Source: Callaeas wilsoni
Taxonomy: Eukaryota; Chordata; Aves; Passeriformes; Callaeidae
Assembly: GCA_013398955.1 (NCBI GenBank)
Contig: VWPU01003067.1
Location: forward strand, 186,001-250,000
Direction: 5' to 3'
DNA length: 64,000 nucleotides
Made by a program: the position numbers and the translations under genes
The notes under the pieces: model-generated
Seen by the model: only the letters and a program-made list of their open reading frames with translations
The model's database searches: none
Told to the model about the DNA's origin: nothing
Part shown: in pieces, positions 50,801 through 63,180 of the stretch
How the letters are laid out: each line of letters begins with the position of its first letter
Position numbering within the stretch: the stretch's first letter is position 1

Positions 50801-53800
50801 CATTTTAGAACTACAGAACTGGTCAGGCATTAGTTCATAATATATTTGTGTTCAGTTATAAAATATGACTGTTTGTGCTATGAAACTCTGAAATGGATTT
50901 TGGAGGGTTTTGGATATATTAGCAGCCCGAAATTGTTTTCATTCATTAATAAAACCAGTTAACCTATTTTCCATCCTTTAACCAAAACTAAGAACTTCCT
51001 GAAACCCTTAGTAACCGTGTTACAGCACAAAAACTCCTTTAATGAGCTTGCCCAAATCTACCTTACGGAGGCTTATCTGAACATTGCTATCCTCATTGTA
51101 AAAACTGCAGTCACCACAGCCTCGTGCACTATGGCAAAGCTATAGATCCACCTATAGATAGATAAAGGTACAGCTTTTGCCTCGCAATTAAGGTAGGTAA
51201 CATTCTCTTTGTATGCAGGTGTCCTATCAAGTTATTAATTTACAAGTTACTTTACAACATTTTTCTCTATCTTCTGTTCTATATGTGCATATGTGTGTGC
51301 AGGAAGACACCCATACATTAAGATGAAAAGTGGAAAGTACACATAAATATCCAATCGACAAGGGGCTCCCTAAATTTGTAACACTTCAATCTTATCAGTA
51401 CAACCAATCTTGCTGATCTTTGCTAGGAAGCAGAAGTTCTAGAATAATAATATGACACAGAGCTGTTCCCTGCCTGCGGAATGAAATGTGGATTTAAAAT
51501 TTAGGAAATATTTACTGTATATTTTAATATACTCAAATATATTTAAAGTCTTTTATACAGCAGGATAATTGTTAATTAAATGATCGTGTTTCAGTTCATT
51601 TACATGTGTAATATTTGCGTGATAAGGTGTTGTGTTATGTGCTTTGTTGACATTCTTATACTTTGCCAGAGAATATGCCGCGCAGAGTTAATGAAAGAAA
51701 TTATATTATTTTGCTTGTAGTGCTTATTTACTGTATTATCACCATATGATTTAATTATTCTGATCAGTTGAGACCTGACTGTCATTACACTCATGCAGAG
51801 CTAGGGCAAACATTTGGAACTATAATGGTAATACTTTAACCACTTTGCATCAAATTATAGGCAATATTGAAATTTCTCTCTATTTAAATTAGAATAATTT
51901 CAGCCTGGGAATGTACTTTTTACTTCAGGTTGGGGAGCTTGTTTATTTTCCTTCCTAATAAGCAGGGATATTTCTAAGTCATTTGAATTCCTTTAAAAAT
52001 CAGACTTTTGAGTGCATATAGATTTGCCCTTGAATGTCTAATAAACAGTTTTGATTTGGAAATTAAAATTGCCAATTGATTAGACTGCTCTACAGCACAG
52101 TATAGCTCCACACTGATAAGAGCTACTCATATAGATTTTACTGAAGTAAGGCAGTGCAAATTGCAGCTTATATACAAGCACCTTTCTTGGAGAACTAAAT
52201 GACAGATACTTGCTCTTTCATTGACTTGAACTTATTTACAACCAATAACACAGATGTGATAAAAATCTGGGTAGTAAAAATGCATTTGCTTACATTTTAA
52301 ATGGTTTGTTTGAGACCTAATCTTGGTCTTGTTAAATTTGCTGGTAAAATTCATGTAAACGTCAATTGGAGGTTTAATCCTTTTGTGGATTAAAATGTTC
52401 TTGCCCATAAGTGGAGATGTTAGCTATTGGTCCACCTGAAAAAAAAACCAAACTGTATAACACGCATATCCGCCTGAGTCTGAATTAGATGGCTTCTTCA
52501 ATATTCATACTTGTGGTTCAGCAGAGGGGGAGGCTATCTTTCACAAGACACAGCAGCCAATTACTGCTTTAGACTTACTGAATAATTCACTAAAAAATGA
52601 ACACTGGAAGGAGCGTACTTAATGCTTTGCTCAGTTCTGAAAGTTTGATCAAAATGTGTGACTGGATCAAGCAGAAGCTTGGCACTAAATCTCATATGCC
52701 TTTTCTATGAGGAAGATGCTCAAAAGATCTGGAGTATTTTGATTTGTAAATTGGCAATTGTGCTTGCCTGGGGGAGTGGACAGGGGTAGAAACTGTTTTA
52801 TTGAACAGATGAGAATTCTGAACACAGCAGGAAACACAATCTACAATGCTTTCCAAAAACGCTGGCACTGATATTAAACATGTATGCCTCATCCCACTTG
52901 AGTAATAAGAGTACTCCGACTTAAATTTATTTCTCATAGTGGGGAAAAACACATCCCACTGTGATAAAGCACTAGAATAACAATGAGACAACCTGGAGGA
53001 CGAGTTCTGTGCTGTTTACTGTACACCTGTGCTATAGTACCTGCCAGCCAGGTCCCGTGGCCCCTCCATCCTATGTCCCGCAATCCTGTGCCAAACTGAA
53101 GCCCAACAAAAAGACTGTAATGTTGCTGTGCTGCATAACTCCCAAGCTGAAGTTCAAGCTCACGAGAACTAATGGCAATGGTACTATTTAAGCACTACTT
53201 GAATGCTAAAAACATGAATTCTAGGTTGTTCTGTATTTCCTGCTTATTTTTCCTTCCTGATCCCAAAGGAACTGCAACATAAGGTTTGTCCCTGTCTCCC
53301 ACTATCCTTATTTTATAATCCAAGTCAATATGGGATATAGAAAACAGTTCTGGTCAGGGGGAAAATATCTCATTTGTCTCTCCATAACTGCAAGGTCCAT
53401 TTCCTAGAACTTGCCTGGCCCAGTTCCCTAAACATGGCAACTCCTACTACTTTCCCCGGACAAGCTCAGCACAGTCTCGTGCATGTGTCCCATCAGCAGG
53501 AAGCTTGCCCTGATCCCAGGACACTTGCACCAACAATGTGGTTCTACTACTGAATGTTTTTCAGGATCAAAAGAAAAAGTATGTTACTTAAAGCCTTCCC
53601 CTGGGTGCCAGAGGCCGGTGGCCCATCCTACTGCATGGTAAGAAACACCCCATGCTTTCTTGTCCTTCTCTCCATGGACTCTATATTAAGCTACATTTGG
53701 AGGTGACAGGAAGTACAGCCTCTACTTGAATAATAAGGAAATGTTGTTATGCAGTAGCCCTTGGTGATTTATTGTTCTTTAAAGAGAAATATGGGGAAAG

Positions 53801-54263
53801 CAGCCATCAAACAGTTCAACCAGGACAACATACTTCAAGTTGCATTCCCTGTGTTTAGCAGATGACAAAGACATTGAACATCAATAATGAAACCATATGG
53901 ACTAAATTTTTTACCCACTCCATTCCCAGTTCCACTTTCTCTTGTTGCAAAGTCTGGTTTTAGCATTTGATCTGTTCTAGTCACCCCTCCCATCCCTTTC
54001 ATTAAATTAGATGCATATGTAGATTTGGGTCGGTGTGTTTTCTAATGTCAGATTGCATCTAATACTGCATCTCTTTCAAATGAAAATAAGAATGGGCACA
54101 AGCTACATTTTATCAGTGGGTTTCCCTAGTGTCTTCTCAAAGAACGTAAAGCTTTTCTCCTCAGACTTCTCTCTTTTTGGCCTTATTTTCATATATCTTG
54201 AAGAGTTCTTTGTGTGTTAGTTTCTGGTAGCTCACCTTCCTCTATTGAAAATACAAGGATTGT
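47893..54263. other. Unique AT-rich noncoding DNA
   Basis: No gene or dated transposon was recognised. Frames do not exceed 99 codons (52692-52991, -) and have no known domain. A slightly GC-richer patch at 53010-53120 carries a 60-codon frame without recognisable homology. Confidence 0.55.
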
Positions 54264-54298
54264 AAATAAAAAATAAATAAATAAAAAAATAAAATAAA
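54264..54298 (+). repeat. A-rich (AAAT)n-like low-complexity tract
   Basis: Repeated aaat/aaaat units (aaataaaaaataaataaat and following) with no other base than A and T. Low-complexity sequence. Confidence 0.9.
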
Positions 54299-57200
54299 GG
54301 TTTTTAAAAGCTGAAAAAAAATCAAATTACATTAAGAAAAGAACAACAGGCAAATGTGATCCCACACCATTTCCTAACTTGTAGTGTATGAGGAGGCAGT
54401 GACGGATTTCATGCTGTGAGTGTTTTATAACGATACTAAAAAAATAGCATTTTATTGTAGGTTTGTTTCAGACCTCAAAAGCCTAATGATGGTCATGCCA
54501 AAATAGCACAACATGGAAGTGGTAAAATAAACCCCAAGCAGATGCCTCAGAGGAATATTCTGTGCCGTATGACTGCATGGTTTTACTAGGGAAGGGTTTC
54601 TCATGCAGCTAGTCCAATGGACCATTAGTAAACCTGCCAGTCTTAGTGAACATTTCTGTTCTCTGTGAAGATATAATTCCTCTTCCTGATTCTTAAGACT
54701 TGTTTACTCATGTATTTTTGCATTACAAAATCTGAGAGATTCATATATCATGCTAAATATACTAGATCAATAATATATTGCAGAGAAAGTCTATTGAAAG
54801 TAGAAAATAAAATTTTCAACAATACCATTATGACAATCTTAATATTTTGTAGCTTGTTCAGGTGCATTACTGCAATTTTCACCAATTCTAGTTTCCACTT
54901 AAGAGTTACAAGACACATGCATTTGGGAAAAAGGATGTGTAGTATACATGGAAGAATGACTCACAGAAGAAAAGGGCAGAAAAAGAAGGGAGAGAAATAT
55001 CTAAAACTGGGAAGTGGATGGCAAAAGAGAACACAAAATCAGAAAAGTGTGAAGCCAAATCGGGGACAGTTTTAAAATCTAAAAATAAAGCTTTCAGAGA
55101 GATACAAATAGGAGTAGAACTAGTCTGATCCTCTGTAGGGGATCTTTCCTTAAAATATTATTTGCAGTCAGACTGAAAGGGATTTTACTTTAAATGCTGA
55201 TCACATTTTGCGAGTTGCAGCCTGAGAGCCATGATTTATGTAAAGAGACTACAACGTAATATTAAAAATAAAGAGAATTATTTGAAGCTAGAGAAAAATA
55301 CTCCAGGTCAGTTCTTCATCACATTGGCTGATTAATATTGACTTTCTAGCCTTTCGTATATTGCCTGATACCCGCTACTGCCTTTTCCAGCTGGTTATTA
55401 TTCGCTCAACAGCAAGAAGAGAGAGCATAACTTCTTTTACCTGGGTGGTAGTTATGTGTTAGTAACAATGTTACTTGGAAAGATTCAGTGATTCACCCAA
55501 AATGATGGAATGGGGTATCCTGATCCATCTGAAGGTGGCACAGAAAGGGCTTCTGAGTCTCTGTGGGTTTTGAGATGAAGTAGGATTTATTCGTGATGGT
55601 GCAGCAAAAGAAATGTTCCCAGAACTGTTTCTAAGAATAGCAGGATGACTTCTATAGCAATCCTGTGAGTAATTTGAGAGCAGCATCTATTCTGTATTTC
55701 TGAATCCCATGAGAACATTTGAAACATAAATATATATAATTGTACAACGGCTTTTTTTTTTTTTTTTTTTTACATCTGACTTTTTTTCATTTACAATAGC
55801 TTGACTTGCATAATAAATTATCTGTGGTCTGCAGTGTTTGAAGAATCTTTGTGGTATTTGGAAAGCAAGAGCATGCACCAAATCTTGGGTTTCATATTTC
55901 TTCACCTTATCTGTGAGTTAATGACGAAAGTCTATGGAAATGTAAGTGGTAGATTTAAAAATGAAAGATCTGGGAGCCTCAGCAAAGCAGCTGAACCACA
56001 GGAGAATCATTCTCAGAAGATTCATTAAGATCCTGGCAAAGTTTCTTCCATGTGTTTCATTTAATAGAAGCAATCACCGTACAGTAGCTAGCATATATGA
56101 TCAGTGAAATATACTCATGGCCAACACAGGAGATGGCAATGGTCTCACAGCTTGAGGTAATCCCAAAGCAAATGTCAGCCACTTACCAATCTTGAAAGCC
56201 ATTGATTACAACTCTGTTTCTAATGGAAAATCAAATAAAAGCATTGACATCGTTGAAGAAAGGAAAATGAGATGTGGAAAGATTAAAGGACAGACACCCT
56301 GATCTAGCTGAAGCCGGCTGAATGCAGCTGAAATGTTCAGAAGATTAGTAGTGGCAATAGGCAGCTCCTTTTGCATTCCCAAAGTCTTAAAGTTGTTGGT
56401 CCCAAGGTCAGACTGCTTCAGGGCTGCCTTGTACCTAAATCATGAAATCTAGAGAGTGTTTCTTAGCAAATTATTGCAAAACTATATATTCCTCTGCACT
56501 GCCAGGTTGGCAGAAAATATCAAAAAGACTGTTCCCTGTAATCTAGAAGAATATTACTTCTTTACATTTCATATATATTTATGGCTTCCATAAGCTTGTG
56601 TTTCTCAGTAATATAATTTTACATTCTCACACCAGGCAGAAATTTGATCCCAAACCTTCTATAAGCCATACAAGGCACAGTAGCATTTCTAAAAGCAAAA
56701 CTGAAAATGTATATGTAAACATATGCATATTTGGAAGTTTTTAATATTTGTTAGATCAGTAAAACAGTGAAGCACAGAAAATTCTTAAAAATAGGATTCA
56801 TATGACATAGAATTTGAAAATATATACAGGAACAATAGGCCATAAACAAATATTGCCTAAAAGTCCAAGTTAACTGCTACAGTTAATGTCATCTACATAA
56901 ATGCTAAAGCAATAAAAACCAGAGAAAGCTTATTGCTACATATTGTAATTAAGTTCTCTACCTCAAAATTCAGTGGCTGATTTTGAAAGCTTGTAAGTAC
57001 TAAGAAATTTAGCACCAGATCAAGAAAAATGGCCTCCTTGATTCTTTCTATTATGTCTTTGTGCCATTTCGTCTATTCCTGCACTTTAAAAAACTTTAAC
57101 AAAAATAATTTATCCTATCAGATCATTAATACTGTGAAGCAAAATTTTTCTGATGGTTTCAGGAGATCGGAGACAAAAATTAGACAAATGTGCTGAATGA

Positions 57201-57799
57201 CCATTTTGCTTGACTCCTTCTCATTCCTGCAGATAAACTTACTTTCTCTATCTGTTTTGAAACCTGAACAATGGTTATAGGAGTGCTTCTCAGATGTTAT
57301 TTTTATTTTAACAGCAGTAATTACTATGTTGATTCAGGAGAGCATATCGGCAAAGAGATGGTATCTCAAGACTTCATTGATGGTAATCTAAAAGACAAGA
57401 ATCCAAAGAACATGCTCAAAATGTATTTTTCACTGGATAGCCTTTTGCAGCTCACCACGAGTCTGTGTCCTGTGCACAGCAAGTTTCTAGTCAAATGACT
57501 GAAAAAATAAGTTATTTGCTTTTGCACACTAGGCAGATTTCTGTATAAAATATATGTCAGTCAGCTGCTTTCTCCACTGACTTCCAAGATAGTTTCACTC
57601 TTTGATGTTCTCTCGAGATTTAATTTCTTAATTTCCCAAAATGCTTTACCAATCCACTTTTAGTATGCCCACTCTTACCGTTCTAAATTGATGCATAGCC
57701 AGTCAGGCCAAATAACAGTTCCCAGCAATCTCAGATACACAGCATTTTCAGGTACACATTTTCTAGTAACAGTAGGAGAATAATGTGTGGCTAACATAC
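54299..57799. other. Unique AT-rich noncoding DNA
   Basis: No gene is recognised. A 121-codon frame at 54710-55075 (+) ends in a Lys/Arg-rich tail from A-rich DNA and has no known domain. A T20 run is listed at 55752-55771. Confidence 0.55.
55752..55771. repeat. T20 homopolymer
   Basis: Twenty thymines after acaacggc, followed shortly by a second T7 run. Simple homopolymer. Confidence 0.9.
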
Positions 57800-57880
57800 T
57801 AGAGTGAAATCAAGAGATCTAGAATCAATTCATGCTCTTACCACAGGGACTCAGTACAACCTTGGGCTAATCACAGCAGA
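57800..57880 (+). repeat. MIR-like SINE fragment
   Basis: The words caagagatctagaatcaatt, catgctcttaccacaggga and acaaccttgggctaatcac follow in the right order for the MIR core region (gagatctgggttcaattcc, tgctctgccactgac, gtgaccttgggcaagtcac). This is the clearest of the MIR-like remnants here. Its age would predate birds. Confidence 0.55.
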
Positions 57881-58226
57881 AAAAAATATACAACACATAT
57901 CCTCAGGCCTCTGATGATCTAGGTGCCTCACTCACAATCTAGTCTCCCTAGCCAACTCCAGGCAACAGACAGATAATAGTTGCAGGTGTCTCCCATTTCA
58001 GTCTGCAAACACAACTGGACTTCCACTACTTTTTGGATTATTCTCTATGTGCTCATTCAATGGCCAGTGCAATGAAGCCAAGATTTTGAGAACCATAGAC
58101 ACTCTGAAATCAGCAGCATCAGAGCCTACCAAGCAGGTATAATGTCATAGCAGAAAAATAGCTGAAAATGTTTATTAATTTTAAAATGCTTAATTTTTCA
58201 AGAACAACAGAGATATACATTTTCAG
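57881..58226. other. Unique noncoding DNA
   Basis: Nothing recognisable between the MIR-like fragment and the CR1 copy. Confidence 0.55.
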
Positions 58227-58608
58227 AAGCTGGAGCATCCTCTTCTGACGTTAGGCTGAGGGAGCTGGGCCTGGCCAGCCTCAAGAAGACAGAACAGAGA
58301 AGGGACCTTGTCTGAAGGGAGGTAGAAAAGAGGATGGAACCAGACCCTTCTCAGTGGTGCCAACCAACAGGACAAGAGGCAATGGGCAGAAACTGATGCA
58401 CAGGAAGTTCCACCTGAACATGAGGAAGAACTTCTTTACTGTGTAAGTGACAGTGGAACAGGTCACCCAGAGAGGCTGTGGAGTCTCCCTCACTGGAGAT
58501 ATTCAATAACCGTCGGGACACAATCCCGTGCAATGTGCTCTAGGATGACATGGAGGTTGGACCAGATGACCCTCTGTGGTCCCTTCCAACCTGACCCGTT
58601 CTGATTCA
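58227..58608 (+). mobile_element. CR1 LINE fragment, 5' truncated (CR1-F/C-like tail)
   Basis: It opens with ctggagcatcctcttctgac, then aggctgagggagctgggcct. It passes through accaacaggacaagaggcaa and cacccagagaggctgtggag, then the cactggagatattcaataac and ggacacaatcccgtgcaatg blocks. It ends tggtcccttccaacctgacc with a degraded tail. The agatattc..ggacacaatcc wording marks a different subfamily from the other copies in the window. ORF2 is broken. Confidence 0.93.
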
Positions 58609-58718
58609 TGCACGAGATACGTGTTCATACATATGTATGTATATCTGTGCACACACTTGTGTATGTGTGCATGGCTATACATGCATGTGTGTCTGTGAGT
58701 GAGAGAGAGAGAGAGAGA

Positions 58719-58750
<32 letters not shown>
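58609..58750. repeat. Compound (TG)n/(GA)n microsatellite
   Basis: An alternating purine-pyrimidine region (acatatgtatgtatat, gtgtatgtgtgcatgg) leads into (GA)n at about 58701-58719 and (TG)n at about 58719-58749. It begins right after the CR1 tail. Long TG runs can adopt Z-DNA and are polymorphic. Confidence 0.93.
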
Positions 58751-58754
<4 letters not shown>

Positions 58755-60654
58755 CATTTTAAAAATGAGGGTACTTCACAAGCATTTAGAAGATTGATTT
58801 AGCAATGGAAGAATTCAACCAAAAACCCAGAGCACATTTCCAGCCATGTGTTCTTCATTGTACTTGTCTGCATTTCCATCTAGAATGAATAACTGGAAAC
58901 ACTCTGTCAGTACACCAGATCACAAGAGGAGCAGGATGCTTCTTAACTACCACACATTTCGTAAAGGAGAAAAGGCTGTTTGCTGTAGTGTAAGTCAGAT
59001 CAGGCTGAAGAGAAGCAATTCTGTCTCTTCCTCCCACACACAGAAAATTTACACCTGCACAATTCAGCTGTGCTGAAGCATTTTAATCAATCTCAGAAAA
59101 TCAAGAATAGGGTTTAAAATTCCCTTCTCAGGGAAGATCAGAGATGTTGGAATGTCGTATCATATATCTTGCAGCTGGTGTGCACAATTGAAAGAATTAA
59201 AAATAGTTTCTAAAACCTTACTAATTTTTTTGTATATTTGTGAATTGAATTTAGTCATTAAATTAACTGAACACTGTTCTTTGTACAGAAAATACATGTA
59301 CTTTGTTATTTACAGTGGGAGATTTTTTTTATCCTTACAGAATGTGGAGGCTAAGAGGAAATATGTAAAGCATTACTATTATCCATGATTCATTGACAAC
59401 AGGGCAGTTTTTGTCCATACTTCTTCAGAAATGGTGTTTCTTACAATAGTGCCAACTAAGAAAAAGAGCCCATTTTTCTAAGCACTATGGAAACAGAATA
59501 ATCTTAAAACAAGCCCTACCTCAAACAGTTTACAACCTAAGGAATGAGAGAAAGCAGATAGGGCTTGTTACTCTTTATGTCTTGCCTTGTATAATGAAAC
59601 TGTAAAGAATTATATAAATTGTTGCTAGTTCTGATGCAGCTTTGTGATTTGCAGATTAAACTGAAACTAAGTATGGTCTCTGCCTTACTGTTCCAAGACA
59701 CATTTGAATTTCTGGATCTGAATGAACCTGACAACCTTCTTTCTCACAAAGGCTTTTAGTTTTACTTCTACAGCTTTTTAATCAAACTTGGATGAAAGGG
59801 GACATGTTGTAGGTTTTCTGATGCCTTCTAACCAGAATTATAAATCAGATGAGGCATCGAAATCAGATCACGCTTTTTTATACTTAATCTGAATATTAAT
59901 ACCGTTTATTTGCCCTTAGTCATTCTGAAGATGCTAAAATGCTCTCTCATAAAATAGTGAACTACCTGCAAATGTTTACAGACTAAAGTAGTGGGGGGAA
60001 ATTTGATGGACAAAAATAGCTTTAAGACCTTGAATGATAATTCTAATATCTTTGGAAAAAAAACCCACTCTGTCTCTACTTCTGTTTACAAAATGCCTCT
60101 TCAAATCTCATTTAAAAATATATGCAGGAGTGGTCTCCATGCCACCTTACAAAGTCCAGATGTTTCTCATCAATTCTTGAAAGGAAATCATCAAGCTGCA
60201 AAAAGGCAGCAGGCAGAGCTCCTAAAGCACTGCTCTTGGATTAGTTCTATTTGCATCTGGATGGATGTAGATGTCACTGAAAACAGCTGTGGTTATGAGA
60301 CGGACTGACAAAGCAAAATAATGGCAACAAAGGGATATCGCACCGGAAAAACTGGCTAACTTTGAGGACTGGAGAAGCAGAAATGAAATTCAAACGCTAA
60401 ATTCAAGCATTTAGAAACTAAGAACAAATGTTTTACTGTAAAATGCAAGCTTTTCAGCTAGGGGAGACCCAGGAGGAGAAGGACATTTTAACATCAAATG
60501 GATACAAAATTATTTGAGCTACCTATCTGCTATAACCAAAGAAAAAGAGAAATACATTCATAGGCTCTATCAGGGATAGGGAAGGATTAATACCATTAGT
60601 GCAGAACCCTGGCAATAACTCATATGAACTGTTCTGCACAATTACTGTGTTTCA
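58751..60654. other. Unique noncoding DNA
   Basis: No gene is recognised. The longest frame (59991-60308, +, 105 codons) has no known domain. Confidence 0.55.
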
Positions 60655-61005
60655 TGTTCAAGAAGAATGAATTCAAGCTAAAGTAGTTGCAGAGATGGGC
60701 TGTTCAACTGGTCTTGGAAATGGAGAGCCAGGCATATGAGAAGGAAATGGAAGACTGTGGTCTGGTTCATCTAGAGCATGGGGACTGATGTCATGATGGA
60801 CTAACTACATCAAGGGGGAAATAACTGAGGTAGCAGACAGTGTTGTCATAAGAACACACGGGTATAATCTGAATATATTGAATGAATAGATTTAGGCTGG
60901 ATATTAAGATGTTTTCTCTTAATTAGGGAATGAAGAGAGAGATCAGCTTCCCACTAAGCATGGAGCAGAAACACACTGGGTTGTTCTAAGACTTACAGGT
61001 CAGTA
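60655..61005 (+). mobile_element. Very old CR1-like LINE fragment
   Basis: Diverged words keep the order of the CR1 ORF2 C-terminus: ggtctggttcatctagagca (counterpart of ggcctgttcagcctggagaa), gttgtcataagaacacacgg, taggctggatattaagatgt (counterpart of ggttggatattagga) and cagcttcccactaagcatgg. No intact frame and no recognisable tail remain. It is clearly older than the other CR1 copies in the window. Confidence 0.5.
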
Positions 61006-62982
61006 CAACAAAGAAATTATCTAACACAGGTGCTCATGTGAGAAGAGCCATGTAAATTAACTCTTTTTTTTTCCTTATTACTTTATAGAATACTTTTAGC
61101 TATCTATGCAAAACTTTATTTTTGAATTGAAGTGATGTTTCACCACGGAAACCAAACTCTTTAACCCTTTGTTTATATACTCAACCCCACTGAACTAATC
61201 AAATAAAATATATGGGTTAAAATACTGGAAGTCAACTTTTTTTGCCCCAATGATTTATGTGTGCCAAGCTGTGCTGTGTAAGATTGGGACTCAGTCACCA
61301 AAAAAGGTTGTGATAGTATTTTAACCCCAGTGTTTTCCAGGGCTTCCCAAAAGCCAACCCTTAATTCCTTCCTACCTAGTATGTTTACCATCCATTGTAT
61401 AAAATGTTACTATAAAAAGAAATTTGTTAGCTTTATTGTTTAAACCCTGGAGATGTAAAATATTCCTAGAGAGCTAGTGAGCAGTCACTTTACTGACATG
61501 CCCATGTAACACTGAAATACACTGAAAAGAACTAATAAAATTTTTTGGCACATTTGTCCCTAAAGTTATGTGTCTGTGATCTGTCCACTAACGGGTACTG
61601 CCTTAGTATCTGACAGACTACAGACAGCTTCAACATCTTTTTCATTTGTAGCTGACTGTGATGTCTCAAAAGAATTAATTTCACCATTGATAACTAACTT
61701 CTTCTTGAGAAAGTAGAGAGAACAATGCAAAAGTATTTATTGAGTCCAGTCTTTTTTCAGAAGGATTAAGTGTGTCCTTTTTCTTTATAACTCAGCTGTC
61801 TCTGAGATCCAAGACTACCTTTTTATGGTTCACAAGTTGTTGTTGTAATCAACTTGGCTGCAGGCCCAAAGCAAGCTGTGTGACTCAGTGACAGTTGCAA
61901 TCAGTGCAACCAGGAAAAAGACAAAGAGCCAATACACTTGGAATCTACAGCAATGGACGAAAATGTTTGGAGAGCTTTTCAAGAAGTCTATTGGTTGGAG
62001 AGTTTCAGATTAAAATGATGTTTAAAATATTAAATATCATTACCAAGAAATATGTATACAACATTTAATGCCACCAATTTTTTTTAATATAAAGACTATT
62101 ATCTTTCAATTAGATATAGTTTTGTTAATGCCCCACAATAAAATGTTTCACTGTTGCTGTGCACTACAAGACTTTTGTTTAGGAAATGCTTAGACGTGTT
62201 TTAATACAGGCAGCAAGTTACACTATCCTAAAGCTGCACAGAGGCTAAGAATGTCATTTACTGTATGCATGAGCTTAACTCTTAGAAACATCAGTGAGAT
62301 TTAAATATGGCCTAGACAGAAAATTAGCTGATTTTAACATGACCGTGTACCAGCCCAGAGCCTAGTACATCCTCTTGAAAAATAACAGATTTCCTATTTG
62401 CGATTTGCAGATTGCTTTGAATTTTAAAATGTTACTTCAGTAGAAGGTATCTAAAATTTTTCTTCTTATAAATAATAAAGTCCCTTGGTACAAATTTATT
62501 GTGTAAATTCTTTCATGAGCATTTTGGTAGCATTTGTGTGATCTGCTTGTGAGAGCAATCAGGAATCCACGCTAACATTGTAGGGAGGAGTTGAATCTAG
62601 GGTGAGATACAGAAAATGTTAAATAGTTACACCTGTTCTGCACTTTCTGCAAGGAGAGGAAAAATGCACAAGCATATGAGAACGAGTTAAAGATATCCTG
62701 AATAACTCCAACTTATGTAATAGTACTCCCACTTTCTCTGCTAGCAATTCATTGCTTCTTCATGAACAGAAATGTACTTAAAAGTCACCCACAATCACAC
62801 ATATGAATACAGTCCCACTCGCACATTTGTACAGCGATTCCTATAATATTACCTTGTATCAACCAGCCTAAAAATGAACTTTTAAGGAAGAACATACAAT
62901 ACACATTTTAAATAGCCCTGGGAACTCAGCAGATACACCAGTGAGAACTATGACACGTCCCCCTGCCACACAGAGCCTTTGG
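61006..62982. other. Unique AT-rich noncoding DNA
   Basis: No gene or clear repeat was recognised. Confidence 0.6.
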
Positions 62983-63180
62983 TTACATAAAAATTGCCAG
63001 ATTGGCTCAGATTAGTTGTCCACCGAGTCTTGAATCCTCTTTTTGAAGGTGACAAGTACCAGATGCTTCAGAGGCAGGTGCAAGAAACCCCCATACTGAA
63101 CACTTATGTAATAGAGAGGGCTCTTCCTAAAATCAGGCTGTTGGTGGGTGGCTTGTGCTTCACAGCAGGAGAGTTTATAG
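62983..63180. repeat. Old interspersed repeat of the reptile/bird type
   Basis: The order gccagattggctcagattag, tggtccacc-like gttgtccaccgag, then agtaccagatgcttcagagg, caggtgcaagaaacccccat and caggctgttggtgggtggct closely follows a repeat common in turtles and crocodilians (ccagattggatcagac..ggtccatctag..ccagtaccagatgcttcagagg..ggtgcaagaaacccc). A 64-codon frame covering it comes from the repeat and is not a gene. The family name is not certain; it may be related to the element at 40841-41295. Confidence 0.55.

Noticed and set aside
54710..55075. 121-codon frame with a basic C-terminus
   Set aside because: The basic tail comes from A-rich DNA; no signal for translation or homology.
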